A DNA stretch of 20,583 nt from Didymodactylos carnosus (GCA_905250885.1 CAJNOQ010003340.1:1-20583); one strand, 5' to 3'. Shown: positions 1 through 9,340, counted from the stretch's first letter. Program-made: numbers and translations. The notes: generated by a model not told the origin, from the sequence alone.

Positions 1-330
1 AAGTTTTCTGCAATTCTGATAAGCATCTTACCTGATTCTTATCAAATTCTTATATAAGATTACGCAGGAAAGTGAATGGAGTTTGATAAGAGTCTTATAA
101 GAATCTGATAAGAATGTCATAAGAAATTCATAAGAAAGTGATAAGAGCTCTTCGGAATTCTCATTATGTTCTTGTGAACTCATGCCAGATTTTTATCAGA
201 TATTTTGTAAGATCCGGCAGAATTTTTGTCACGTTCATGGAAGATCTTATTTAAGAATTAGATAAGAGTTTTATGATTGACAGTTGAAGCAGCTTTGATG
301 AGACCCGACTGCAAGTTCGTTAACAAGTTG
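1..330. repeat. TCTTATAAGA-word island
   Basis: This stretch is built from degenerate, closely spaced copies of a self-complementary word around TCTTATAAGA and its halves (CTTATAAG, ATAAGA, TCTTAT), for example at 44-60, 86-105 and 246-270. The same word makes up the inverted arms of the element at 1413-2115, so this is probably a diverged or truncated relative whose left part lies outside the window. No CCCTAGA terminus is visible here, so its boundaries are not defined. No coding signal is seen. Confidence 0.6.
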
Positions 331-422
331 TATGCTTTCAAATACCGAAAGCAATCTGGATATATACTCGAGGTGAGTGACTGATTTATGCTAGAAGTTA
401 TACAAGCTACTAATGTGTATTT

Positions 423-707
423 CTATACTACTATAGTTTTTGTCAAATTCTCCTGTTTAAATATTATCGAGATTTTTACTAAAAATGTTAGTAGCAATGT
501 TGGTAGCACTGAATACATATCCCAGGGCGATTGCGCCAAATGAAACTTTTCTGGTGTCCAAAAATCGATAACTGATTGCACGTGTTCATCGAATGTCATT
601 GATTTCGGTTGAATAACCTGAGCACGGACAATTGTTGAAGCAGGTATACCGACTGTTGCTGTTAAACAACAGGCAAGGAAGACGAATAAAATAGACAATG
701 TATCCAT
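423..707 (-). pseudogene. First exon of a secreted protein, possibly a trypsin-like protease (partial)
   Basis: The reading frame runs from an ATG at 707. Residues 1-20 are a clear signal peptide (MDTLSILFVFLACCLTATVG), so the product would enter the secretory pathway. Residues about 44-52 contain V-I-D-F-W-T-P-E, which resembles the pro-region segment before the catalytic domain in some secreted trypsin-like or glutamyl-endopeptidase-like proteins. No catalytic His, Asp or Ser block is present, so the enzyme identity is a guess. After about residue 75 the frame is probably intron or unrelated sequence; a possible GT donor (GTAAAAA) lies near 482. No convincing next exon appears before the repeat island at 1-330, so the gene looks truncated. 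A TATA-like element lies about 40 bp upstream of the ATG. Confidence 0.4.
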
Positions 708-710
708 AAT

Positions 711-1069
711 AAAGTTTATTATCAGACTGAAACTTATTGTCTTTTTATAGGTTTAAATAACAACAATAATCGGTACTTTTAGTGTTGATTTAAACCTTTT
801 ATCAAGTCAAGATAGATATGACAGAAAAGAACACCTGCGGCTGTTCACATCCACTAAAGCATTCCCAGAGCATAATGGAGAAAATTGATACAAGTAACAA
901 ATGAACCTTGAATTACCGAGTTCGAGGTTGAAATCTTGAAAAAATCTAAGTCCGCAGTCGCGTCTGATCATGGAAAATGCTTTTGCTGATACAGTATCAT
1001 ATTTTTTTGATAAAATGTACCGCAATTGTGACTTATTAACAATTCAATGATTAAAATATCATCGAAAAA
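711..1069. other. No supported gene
   Basis: Apart from the promoter-like motifs at 726-749, nothing recognisable is present. A short minus-strand frame at 807-1025 has no recognisable domain, no signal peptide and no splice context, and is not supported as a gene. Confidence 0.5.
726..749 (-). promoter_or_regulatory. Candidate core promoter (TATA box and initiator)
   Basis: On the minus strand TATAAAAA lies at 749-742, and an initiator-like TCAGT lies at 730-726, about 21 bp downstream of the TATA start. The ATG at 707 follows about 20 bp later. The spacing is slightly short for a classical TATA-Inr pair, but the order is correct and it precedes a signal-peptide exon. Confidence 0.35.
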
Positions 1070-1135
1070 CATAAGTAACTTGGACAGCTTGTCTTTCGCG
1101 GATAAATGAGAAAGCGTATCGGTAAAGTAGATGAC
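1070..1135 (+). repeat. Diverged fragment of repeat R
   Basis: The segment ending in CGTATCGGTAAAGTAG matches 2230-2285 and 10735-10790, where the text is GCATATCGGCAAAGTAG, with scattered substitutions throughout. It is a third, older and shorter copy of part of repeat R. It is followed by an A-rich tract at 1196-1270. Confidence 0.6.
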
Positions 1136-1412
1136 TGAAATTCTATTTTGGTTCTGTCAGAATGATAATTAGATTAAAATAGTTTATTTTATTCTCACAT
1201 GAAATAAATAAAAAAATTAAAAGGTTAAAAAAGAAGAAAATAACCAAAAGAAGAATTAAAAAGGCTGAAAGATGATTGGGTTATGCTCTGTACAAAAACG
1301 TTTTCAATACTTCATCAGTTGGACAGAGAAAGAAAATAGAAGAGAATGCGATTCACATCGGTCAATAAAGTGAATAGATAAGAGAAGAATGATCTAGGAA
1401 GATGCATACCTG

Positions 1413-2115
1413 CCCTAGACAAGAATTTTTTGCTAAAACTGATAGGATTCTTATAAGAATCTTATCAGTTTCTTATATAAGATTGTTTAAGATTTCCCAT
1501 CGACAGTCGTAAGTGTCTTATAAGAATCTTATAAGATTTTCGTAAGAGGCTCGTAAGAAAAACATAAGAAGGACCAGAAATTCTTATGTTGTTAATATGT
1601 ACTAGAAGGCATCTTATGAGTCTGCTTTTACGATTTCTATTATGATTAAGTTACTTCTACTTGCTCTCAAATCTTTTGGACTAGTAAGTGGTTGTAACGG
1701 TCATTTATTCTGATGACTTATGAGTCGTATTCACAGAACTATTATTTTTAAAAATATAAAACTTTTACTAGGATGTATTAACTAGTTAATCGGGCAATAT
1801 TTTACGCGTAACTTACATTCCTATCTAAAATAACTTGTTATAATAACATAAACAGAGTAAGCACTTATAGCCTAATGGTTAAGATCGGGCAGCTGAATGG
1901 AAGATTACGAGTTCGATCTCGTTAAGTGCGATTTATCTTTTTATGAACCTCGTATGAAAATCTTATCTGATTCTTATAAGACACTTACGACTGTCGATGG
2001 GAAATCTTAAACAATCTTATATAAGAACCTGATAAGATTCTTATAAGAATTTTATAAGATACTGACAAGAGACTTATAGGTGGTAAGATTCTTATATAAG
2101 AATCGATCTCTAGGG
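1413..2115. mobile_element. Non-autonomous inverted-repeat (foldback/MITE-like) DNA element
   Basis: The outer ends are CCCTAGA (1413-1419) and TCTAGGG (2109-2115). They are flanked by TG at 1411-1412 and 2116-2117, while the empty site at 10620-10621 has a single TG. This fixes both boundaries and gives a 2-bp target duplication. Inside are long subterminal inverted arms, 1447-1544 against 1953-2050 (98 bp each, about five mismatches), made of TCTTATAAGA-type words around a unique core. The loop, 1545-1952, holds a tRNA-like sequence. No transposase is encoded. CCCTAGA is the characteristic start of piggyBac-family inverted repeats, but piggyBac duplicates TTAA, which is not seen here. Family assignment is therefore open. 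Confidence 0.88.
1861..1929 (+). tRNA. tRNA-like sequence (probably degenerate)
   Basis: A perfect 7-bp acceptor stem is formed by GCACTTA (1861-1867) and TAAGTGC (1923-1929). TAGCCTAATGGTTA from 1868 resembles the D-arm/A-box, and GAGTTCGATCTC at 1909-1920 resembles the T-arm/B-box, with a 5-bp stem (1907-1911 with 1918-1922). The T loop is 6 nt instead of 7, the D loop would have to be about 13 nt, and I cannot form a 5-bp anticodon stem, so no anticodon is assigned. A TTTTT run at 1938-1942 could end RNA polymerase III transcription. It is either a tRNA pseudogene or a tRNA-derived passenger inside the mobile element. Confidence 0.5.
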
Positions 2116-2372
2116 TGTTTGTGCATGCAGTATATGAGTGATAAGAGAAAGGATGTGGAATGATTTGATGATTCGGTAGTGGAATGTGAGCAAGTTGGGC
2201 AATATGCTGAGCATATATACCATAATATGTAAACTTGTGCAGCTTGGCTTTTGCGGATAAAATAAGGAAGCATATCGGCAAAGTAGAACAGAAGTTCTAG
2301 TTTTTTTTAAAACAGATGATTGCGACGCTCATTGATGACATATACTGGCAGGCGATGTTAGAAACTCAATAA

Positions 2373-2580
2373 ACTTTTATTCCACATTGTTTCTGTTATC
2401 GTCGAGTGCCATAATAGTGAATTTTTATATTTCGTGATTTGAGTGAGAAAGGATGTCTCTCAACTACATACTGATAATCTGCCAATATACCTAAAATTTT
2501 AAGCTCTATCCGAATTTGAATGTTTTATATTTCGAAAACGCGTATTGTCAGAAATATATGCGTTTCAAGAAAAACTTGAT
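2373..2580. other. Unassigned sequence between repeat R and the LINE fragment
   Basis: No supported gene, repeat or structured element was seen. The LINE reverse-transcriptase homology becomes readable at about 2583. The upstream part could be decayed 5' sequence of that LINE. Confidence 0.4.
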
Positions 2581-2582
2581 TA

Positions 2583-3136
2583 GGCAGCATTATCGAAAGC
2601 ATGGAAGGATGCGCGAATGTTATTGTTGGCAAAAAAAGAGTCTGTGTATATCCCATCTCAAACTAGGCCAATCTCACTATTAGATATATAGATAAAAATT
2701 GTCGAAAAACTATTTCTAATCAGATTTAGGGATGTTTTGAAGAAAAGGGGTTTATTGCCTGACACTCAGTCGGGATTTGACTTTTCGCATTCAAACTAGA
2801 GTCCTATTGTTCCTAGAACAAGTATCTTCCCTCATGTCGAACAGCTCTCCTGTAGCAACTATTTTTATTGATTTTAAATCGGCCTTCGATCGGCTGTCGT
2901 TCGAAGGGTGTATTAGCAAATTAAGAAGGATGGGCATCCCTAAATCGCTTTTGAAATGGATATTACCATGGCTAGGAAATAGAGGAGTATTTATCGAGAT
3001 AGGCGCAAAGAAATCACGGTGGTTCTGGACTGTGGGAGGTGGTCCACAAGGCTCTATATTTACACCAACATTATTTATTACGTACCACGCTGATATGGGG
3101 GATTTCTTAAATTTTTGCAAAAGTTATTTCTTTGAT
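2583..3136 (+). pseudogene. Non-LTR retrotransposon (LINE) reverse-transcriptase fragment
   Basis: This is a remnant of a LINE ORF2. It begins with a readable stretch (SKAWKDAR, then TRPISLL, the RT finger region). An in-frame TAG follows near 2688, then LLPDTQSGF ending about 2779, then a one-base frameshift into the frame that starts at 2777. Motif A is IFIDFKSAFDR (about 2861-2893) and motif B is GGGPQGS (about 3036-3056). The sequence then reads to KSYFF and stops matching exactly where the catalytic F-A-D-D motif C should occur; there it joins a copy of repeat R. No endonuclease domain is visible. It is clearly non-functional. The clade cannot be set by eye. Confidence 0.82.
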
Positions 3137-3517
3137 CTATCACATTTTTACTATACTTCACTTAAACGAATCATGTTTTGCCTGCAATGGCCGGATACCT
3201 TCTTTGCGTTTGTATTCGATAAAGTATCCTTAGAGGATAGATGTGGTCTCTATTGGGACAAATATTTGGGAGCACTATCAGATTCTATCGATGGCGAATT
3301 GCTACTTGAACAGACTAACTTAAATGTGTACAGAGAGTCTTATCGTAGTGAGCAGACTTCTATCAAAGGCATGTTTAGATCAAAAAGATTTGTGGAGCAT
3401 ACATCGATGCTAGAAAAATGTATAAATTGGTGTGTCAGTACTTCCTCTCGTTGTTCGATCTTAGAGTACCACTTGTCTGATATACTTCTCCTTAAAAATT
3501 TTCTGAAAGTGTTTTAA
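3137..3517 (+). pseudogene. Protein-like segment of repeat R fused to the LINE fragment (unrecognised)
   Basis: The open frame continues from the RT fragment to a stop at 3515-3517. The first part, through FCLQWPDTFFAFVF (about 3178-3219) and LEDRCGLYWDK, is repeated at 10359-10485 with mostly synonymous differences. This indicates it descends from a real protein-coding sequence. The remaining residues (an acidic and Ser/Cys-rich region up to LLKNFLKVF) have no partner in this window and I recognise no family. It may be the C-terminal part of a dispersed gene or of another mobile element's protein. Confidence 0.45.
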
Positions 3518-4797
3518 ACTAATAGAGGTTATATACTTATATTTTTGTACTTATTTTGTTCTTTTGTTGAGTGAAAGTTGAATTTCTTTTTTGCAAATTT
3601 ACACTACGTGGTATTTTATCCTTAATATCACTTTTCCTTTTTGGGAAATGTCTGCCCGAGTCTTCTTTTCTTCTTCAATAATTTGTACTGTTAGGATCCA
3701 TACAGGGTCATCAGTTATTTGCGAAATAAAAAAATAAAAAGTTATCATTCAGTTTATTCATATCTTTTATATATATACGCTTGTCTTCACTGAAAAATAA
3801 AAATGTATTTTTTCTCTTCTCACATGTTTTGTCAAACATATATGTCGATACCTGTTATATACTTTCTTTTATACCAAGCGAAAATGTTTCTTATACGATA
3901 AACGTTTTTTTCTCATTCAAGTACTACGCAGATATGTACCTTATAATCTGTGGCAATGTCGCAGTAGAAATTAAAATAAGCGGCGATTTTAAGTTGCACT
4001 AGTAGAAATATAAATTTTAATCTCTACTATACGAGAATTTTAAATTCTACTACTGGAGAAAGTTTATACTAAATACCAGTCTATACCAGTTTATACTAAA
4101 GACATAGCTCATAACTGAATAAAATTAGAGCGGTACTTCCAGAATTTCGGAGTTGAAAATATAGTCAGGGTTTCGCTCTATGTATAGCATAAGAGAAAGA
4201 CTAGTAAAAAGATCTTATCAGAAGTACTTTTCCTTTAGTTCTGTTATCAGGCTTAAGAATAGGAACTGCCGCTCTATATACAAGCAGTCATGGTTCAGAA
4301 GTAGTAATTTGTCTTTGCACCAGAAAAAAGGTCTTTTAAAAATATGCTCGACGTTCAAGAAAAAAATTGACGGTATCTGTAAAAATTCTCATGTAGAATG
4401 AGATTTTTCTTCTTCTGGAAAAGAAATCGGCAGTTTTGAAAAATTTCGAAAATTTTTAATACGAAAACAGATATGGCTTACTTATGACTCCCGATCTTGA
4501 TTGGAAAAGATTTTTGAGTCCTGTCCAGCAAAATGTTTTTATTTTTGGTCCCGTAGGTTCACACATTTTAGAAAGGGCAAAAACATCGTGATATTTTACA
4601 TATCTGGAGTTTTTTTTATCACTTCTTCACCCCTTCTTATTTTAATGCTGATGGCCAAAATAAATGCTTCAGGACAAAAGAATACGCCACGTAACCGAAA
4701 ATCATAAAAGGAGAACAGGAAAACATATTTTGTTTCTATAATCTTTCACAATCAGTTCGATACAGCCATATAAAATCCCATTAACAAAATCACATAG
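3518..4797. other. AT-rich noncoding stretch
   Basis: No supported gene. It includes a T-rich segment just after the preceding frame and a small imperfect inverted repeat near 4001-4053. A short direct repeat (TTTATACTAAA plus ACCAGT) lies at about 4065-4105. Open frames at 4180-4401 and 4501-4707 have no recognisable domain or splice signals. The end at about 4700-4797 may be the 3' untranslated region of the minus-strand LINE. Confidence 0.5.
4001..4053. repeat. Small imperfect inverted repeat
   Basis: AGTAGAAATATAAATTTTAATCTC is answered by GAGAATTTTAAATTCTACTACT about 5 bp further on. The arms are about 23 bp and pair with indels. A further partial copy of the left arm (AGTAGAAATTAAAATA) sits at 3963-3978. 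It could be a tiny MITE remnant or chance AT-rich pairing. Confidence 0.35.
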
Positions 4798-6296
4798 TTA
4801 GTAATGGTTGAATATAGAATTTATACACAAAATGGATAGAAAAGACGAAGATTTAATGGATGCATATTGAGTCCTATGCAGATTTTCAAATGCAAACCAA
4901 TCGATAAGTGTGTGTTGAGCTTTCAGGGCAAGATGATTCGGAAATTTACTATCCTTTCTAAAACCGCAGGTCTTATACCAGGACTTGGATGGGGTAGTTG
5001 CAATCAAAAAGGCAGTCCATGTCTGTTGAAAGGAGAGTGCTTCAGTTGATTCGTCAAGATGTTTTGAAAATTTCATCCAGTAATTATATATATAATCGTT
5101 TAATGAGTATTCTCTACTCAAAATTAAAGTAGTTATATCGTCAAAATTCCTTAACTTATACACAATTCTTAAACCGCTACAATATACATGCTCTATTTGT
5201 TGCTTCTGTTTATCTGTAAATAAGAACCATATGGTAAATAACCACATGAAATGAGGTAGGACAAACGAAAGAAATAGTTCCCTCCTTAATTGTATGTCAT
5301 TTTTTGGAATTATATAAAACATTATTCTCAGCGCCTTATACATTTTTCTTATCTTTTTTACTTTATGAAATTACCCCATTCCAATTTTGTACTGATATTA
5401 ATACCTAAATATTTATATGTTTTAACCTATTCTGTTTTCTTTCTTTTATATTCTAATTTAGGGTACGATGGTGATACGACATTGTGTACTAAAAGTGCTT
5501 TCGTTTTAGAAATATTTACAGGAAGAATATTATCATCAGCAAATTTTTCCAATGATTTTAGCACTATTTTTGCTCTCTCCTCTAATTCTATAGCATTAAG
5601 CGAGAATTTCTTTTCTAAAGAGCTACTTATAACAATAGCTAAATCATCAGCGAATAAATGTGTTATCAATTGAAAAAAGTACTGTGGCAAAAAGTGTACA
5701 TGAAGTCGAAACAGAGTCGCCGCAAGTATTAATCCCTGAGGCGCTCCAACAAACATTTTAACCTGTCTGGAGGTAGCATTTCTATAGTGAATCGAAAATG
5801 ATCTATCTTGTAGCCAAGAATAGATCCAACGTAACAACTGAAGAGGCATATTTAATTCATGGAGATTAGCGCGATAAGCGCAGGAAACCACATTTTGTCA
5901 AAAGCAGATAAAAAATCCACAAATATTACCAAAACAGGTCGATTAGATGCAGCTACTTGAAGCCTTAGTTCTTCACAAAGAGATATAATACGGGTTTGCA
6001 AGCGTCTACCTGGGGTAAAACCCGATTGTTTGTCGACATAAATATTGTTTTCCGCGCACCATTTTAATATTCTTTGATGTATAATCTTTTCATACCATTT
6101 ACCTAAATTCGGTAACAAAGAAATCGGACGTAATCGATTTTTCTGCGGATAGAGTCCATCGTTCGACAAACATATCACATTTGCATGTTTACTTTTATCA
6201 AAAAATAAACCTTTCTCTGCGCACTTATTAAATAAAATTGTAATAATTTTAAAGTATTCCTCTGGTAATTTTTTCAATAGAAATGCTGAAGTATTA
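4798..6296 (-). pseudogene. 5'-truncated LINE ORF2 (reverse transcriptase and thumb region), decayed
   Basis: Read on the minus strand, the homology starts near 6293 (LPEEYFKII) and passes through RLRPISLLPNLGKW and QSGFTPGRRLQTRI. Motif A is IFVDFLSAFDK (about 5925-5893). A frameshift near 5885 is followed by motif B, GAPQG (about 5737-5723), and motif C, LFADDLAIVI (about 5660-5630), with the catalytic Asp pair present. A second frameshift near 5426 leads to the thumb hallmark TYKYLGI (about 5425-5400), then a third frame to the stop at 4798. Two or more frameshifts make it inactive. The N-terminal endonuclease is missing, as expected for a 5'-truncated insertion. It differs from the LINE fragment at 2583-3136. 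Clade not assigned. Confidence 0.85.
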
Positions 6297-6301
6297 TGAA
6301 A

Positions 6302-7669
6302 ATGAATTGTAATGAATTGTATGAAATTGAATATGAATCGAATCAAAAAAATGCTGAAGAAGTTGATGATGATGTCGTTGGAGAAAAAACGAAAAAAGTT
6401 CAAGTGAGTCAAAATCTGAGCAATTGAGTTTGTCGACGAAAAGAAAGAAAAACAAAGCCAATAAAGTTCTAAAGCGACAAAAAGGAATAAAGACACAAAT
6501 AACTGACGAAGAAGATAGTGTAGATCTATACTTTATTAGTCGACAATTAACGACTGCTAAAAGTGAGTACATGGCTTTCGACTATGCAGATGGAAATCTT
6601 TGAATTTTAAGAGATTTCTGAATGGAAAACCCCAACGTATATCAAGAACTGAAACTAGTTCTTTTTCTTTCCTCTCAGCTTTTTAGAAAGAAAACATCAC
6701 TATAGCTCATGAGATTGAATTAATTGTTGTAAAGAATGTTTTTATCTCTTTGCTGTAGGTGATGCCATGTCGAAATTAGTAGGCTCATCAATTACAAATG
6801 ATTCTCTTTCACAATTTTTTGATGATCAGTCACATCCAGAAATAACTGCTGTGGCAACAGCAAATATATCAGATTCACACTCACAAACAGTTATACTCGA
6901 TCCAAATGAAAAAACTGAATTATCAAAACAAATCAGTGAACTAAAAAAAATGATTGCTAAAGTTTATTCAATGCAAAAAAAAACACAATGGAAAAGAAGT
7001 GCGTGTATATTATGAAATTAGAGTTTTCAAGGACTTCAAGGAACAGATTACTAGTTAGAATAGCAAAACTCTACTGCGCTAATCGCCAGATGGTGGGAGA
7101 GAATGCAGCCACAAAAAATGTTCTGATCCTGCTTATTTCTCATTTGACAGGAATAGCTAAAAGTTCTTTCTAACGAATGATGTAAGACTACAGTTTTCTG
7201 CTTAGCAACTACTTTTCATATATGTCCAACCGCTTTTCTTTTTAGAATGAATATCCTCCACCACTAGCTGAATCAATGGTATACTGTGTCTTCTGTACTT
7301 TTTTTGTTGTTAAAGCGTCTCTCGCTTATATCTCTTTCTTTAGATAGTAAAAAAGATTAATTTGATGACACTTGATGGAAAAACACCGACTCGATTCATG
7401 CTCAATGTTGCTCGTGTGATGCTTGAATCGGATCAATTTACTAATGGATATCTACCCGATTTTAAAGGAGAAAAACTTAGCCGAATTCCAATTGACGAAG
7501 ATTAGGTGACAACTATAAAAGGTTTGGCGGAATACGTCTTATTGTCTTCCATCTTCTACAGCCTAGACTTGTATATGTATTTTTAGAAGCCGTGCGTCGC
7601 CGTTTTGCATTTAAACCTGAAGATATGGCGGACCTCTGGCATGTAAAACTACGTACATCGTTAGTCTAA
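6302..7669 (+). pseudogene. Decayed multi-exon gene with probable BEN domain
   Basis: Exon 1 (6302-6562) reads MNCNELYEIEYESNQK, shifts frame in an A-rich run near 6395, then continues as a Lys/Glu-rich segment. Intron 1 is 6563-6758 (GTGAGT...TGTAG) and keeps phase. Exon 2 (from 6759) has a Ser/Thr-rich part and a coiled-coil-like heptad segment, ELSKQISELKKMIAKVY (about 6920-6970). An exon at 7246-7278 follows, then a 65-bp intron (7279-7343), then the exon DGKTPTRFMLNVARVML...LSRIPIDED. A TAG stop lies near 7505. A second 65-bp intron (7522-7586) leads to EAVRRRFAFKPEDMADLW and a TAA at 7667-7669. The Leu/Arg pattern and the spacing to the final helix resemble BEN domains, which bind DNA and act in chromatin regulation. 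The linkage between 7013 and 7245 is unresolved. The frameshift and TAG argue for a pseudogene. Confidence 0.6.
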
Positions 7670-8052
7670 AAACTCTTGGATGTAAAAAAACAGAAATTAG
7701 GAAAAAAATAGTTTTGTTTGTTTTACATAAGTTGTTTTGCACCTTCAACTTTAAAAATGGATTTGTTTGTAAGTCTAAAGTAAATACAGTATGCTTAGTT
7801 TGAAAGTTTAATTAGGGCTGATATATTTTAATGTATTGTGTTAGCTTGATGCCTTTTAATGAACGGAATAAATAGAATGTTAGTTTTTAAAAAAGTCTGT
7901 TTCTAACAAGAGCAATTTTTCTTACGAGCACTTTTCCTCACCTGCGCAAAGGTCGTATTGGTGAACTTAAAAAGAGTATGGAAATGGGATGGTTAAAGTC
8001 CTAGAAACAAGTGCACATCGCTTAACTCTAGTTTTCTGTGCTTATCTCATTC
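7670..8052. other. Spacer without supported gene
   Basis: AT-rich and without a convincing open frame. It separates the BEN-like gene from the transposase remnant on the same strand and could be the internal spacer of a two-gene transposon, or simply intergenic. Confidence 0.4.
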
Positions 8053-9340
8053 CTAGATGTCTTTGTTATACAAATCTGCTGAAAAATACATACAAGAAGC
8101 AAAATGGAAGAGAAAAATGAAGCTTAAGCGTTACAGAACAAAGAAAAAATAAGAAATGCTACGTATACAAACAACGCAACAACAAAAAACGACGTTTCAT
8201 CATCATCATCAGCAGTTGCAACATCATCTGATAACGAAAATGTAGAATCAAGATCAGTGTTTGAGGCAGCATCGTCGTCACAATGTATTGAAAACGATTC
8301 ATTAATGGCTTAAATTACCGAATAATTTAAGGAATAAATTGTTAATCTTATTGAAAAAATTTATGTCAGCAACGAACAATGTCCCATCGTCAACAAATGA
8401 GCTTTTATTGGATTTGAAAAACTCAATGTTAATGAACGATTATGTACAGTTTGCTATAAAGACACTGTAAGAGATAAATGCGTGAATACTGCATGTGCTA
8501 AATAATATAATGTCAGATAAAGAAGATATCGTGGGGGAGAAGTTTCAACGTATGTTGAAAAATAATTAGCTTTTTTTGACACTTATCCTACACAGTGACG
8601 GTGTTTCACTTTATAAATCAAAAGTATGTAGTGCGTGGCCCATCTTAGGTGCGGTGGTAGAATTGCCACCGTACTCAAGGACCAAAGCTGATAATATTCT
8701 TCTTCTTGGCCTCTGGAGAGGCCGAAAGAAGTCGAATTTTCATGTTATTTTAGAAAATTGTCAGAAAATTTATTAAAACTAAAAAATTTATCTTAATAAA
8801 TTAATATATTTATTTGACCTTAATATATATAATATTTACCTTAATTATCTTATCTAAAGTTAACGTACAACATATTACGGAAAAGCTTCGATCGCTTCGT
8901 CACATACATGACATACAACGGAGGCCAAGAGGATTTTCAAGTGTACACAAATGGAAAGCCAGCGAAGTTCGGGTATTTATTTTTATTGGCCTGCCGGTGT
9001 TATGTCATGCATTACCAGAAGACTTATTCAGAGACTTTGCCATGTATGTTGTTATCCAACGATTGCTTCATGATCAATGTTGAAATAGTCCAGAGAGAGC
9101 AAAGGCGCTTTCATCACTTAAATTAAACTTTATCTAAACAGTTTGAACGACAAACGTAATTTGGGCATAATTCCATCAAAAATGTTAACTATAGCAACAC
9201 ATACTCACGTTCATCTACCTGCTCAAAATTTTAAATTTGGCCATATGGAATGGTCGAGAGCTTTGTATTCGAGTCATTTCTCGGTTTTTTAAAGGATTTT
9301 GCTAAAGGACCGTGCGGTGCAGGAGATCAAATTACTTTTG
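8053..9340 (+). pseudogene. Decayed DDE transposase, Tnp2/EnSpm-CACTA-like type
   Basis: Pieces in three frames form one ordered protein. A basic start (MSLLYKSAEKYIQEAK, 8056 on) is followed by a Ser/Thr-rich region. A C-x2-C ... C-x4-C pattern (about 8440-8500) suggests a zinc finger. The core LILHSDGVSLYKSK, SAWPILGAVVELPP and LLLGLWRG lies at 8576-8770; the Asp of HSDG is the likely first catalytic acidic residue, and the pattern matches DDE proteins called transposase domain-containing in many invertebrates. Then comes RRPRGFSSVHKWKASEVR and LPVLCHALPEDLFRDFAM (about 8905-9030), and after a stop HVHLPAQNF and FESFLGFLK (about 9209-9300). Stops and frameshifts make it inactive. Assignment to Tnp2 is by motif pattern, not by search. 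Confidence 0.65.

Larger units (their letters stand above)
1290..2372 (+). repeat. Repeat R, copy B, interrupted by a 703-bp insertion
   Basis: 1290-1412 matches 10499-10621, and 2118-2372 matches 10622-10875, both at roughly 95% identity by eye. The copy at 10499-10875 is continuous, whereas here the two halves are separated by the element at 1413-2115. Repeat R has no obvious transposase. Its left part elsewhere (10359-10485 and 3137-3263) encodes a protein-like stretch. The copy boundaries differ from place to place, so R may be a fragment of a longer unidentified element or of a dispersed gene family. Confidence 0.8.

Noticed and set aside
1413..1419. Assigning the element to piggyBac outright
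   Set aside because: The CCCTAGA termini match, but the flanks are TG rather than TTAA and no transposase is present, so only a resemblance is claimed.
1985..2281. Two overlapping minus-strand frames of 98 and 73 residues in repeat R
   Set aside because: They recur at 10571-10835 only because repeat R recurs. No domain is seen, and the two overlapping frames cannot both be real.
2791..3120. Minus-strand frame opposite the LINE fragment
   Set aside because: It is the shadow of the plus-strand reverse-transcriptase motifs.
4180..4707. Two plus-strand frames between the LINE fragments
   Set aside because: There is no recognisable domain, conserved motif, splice signal or duplicate copy; they are probably chance frames.
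5290..5673. Plus-strand frame of 127 residues
   Set aside because: It lies opposite the minus-strand LINE RT, whose FADD and YKYLG motifs explain the sequence.
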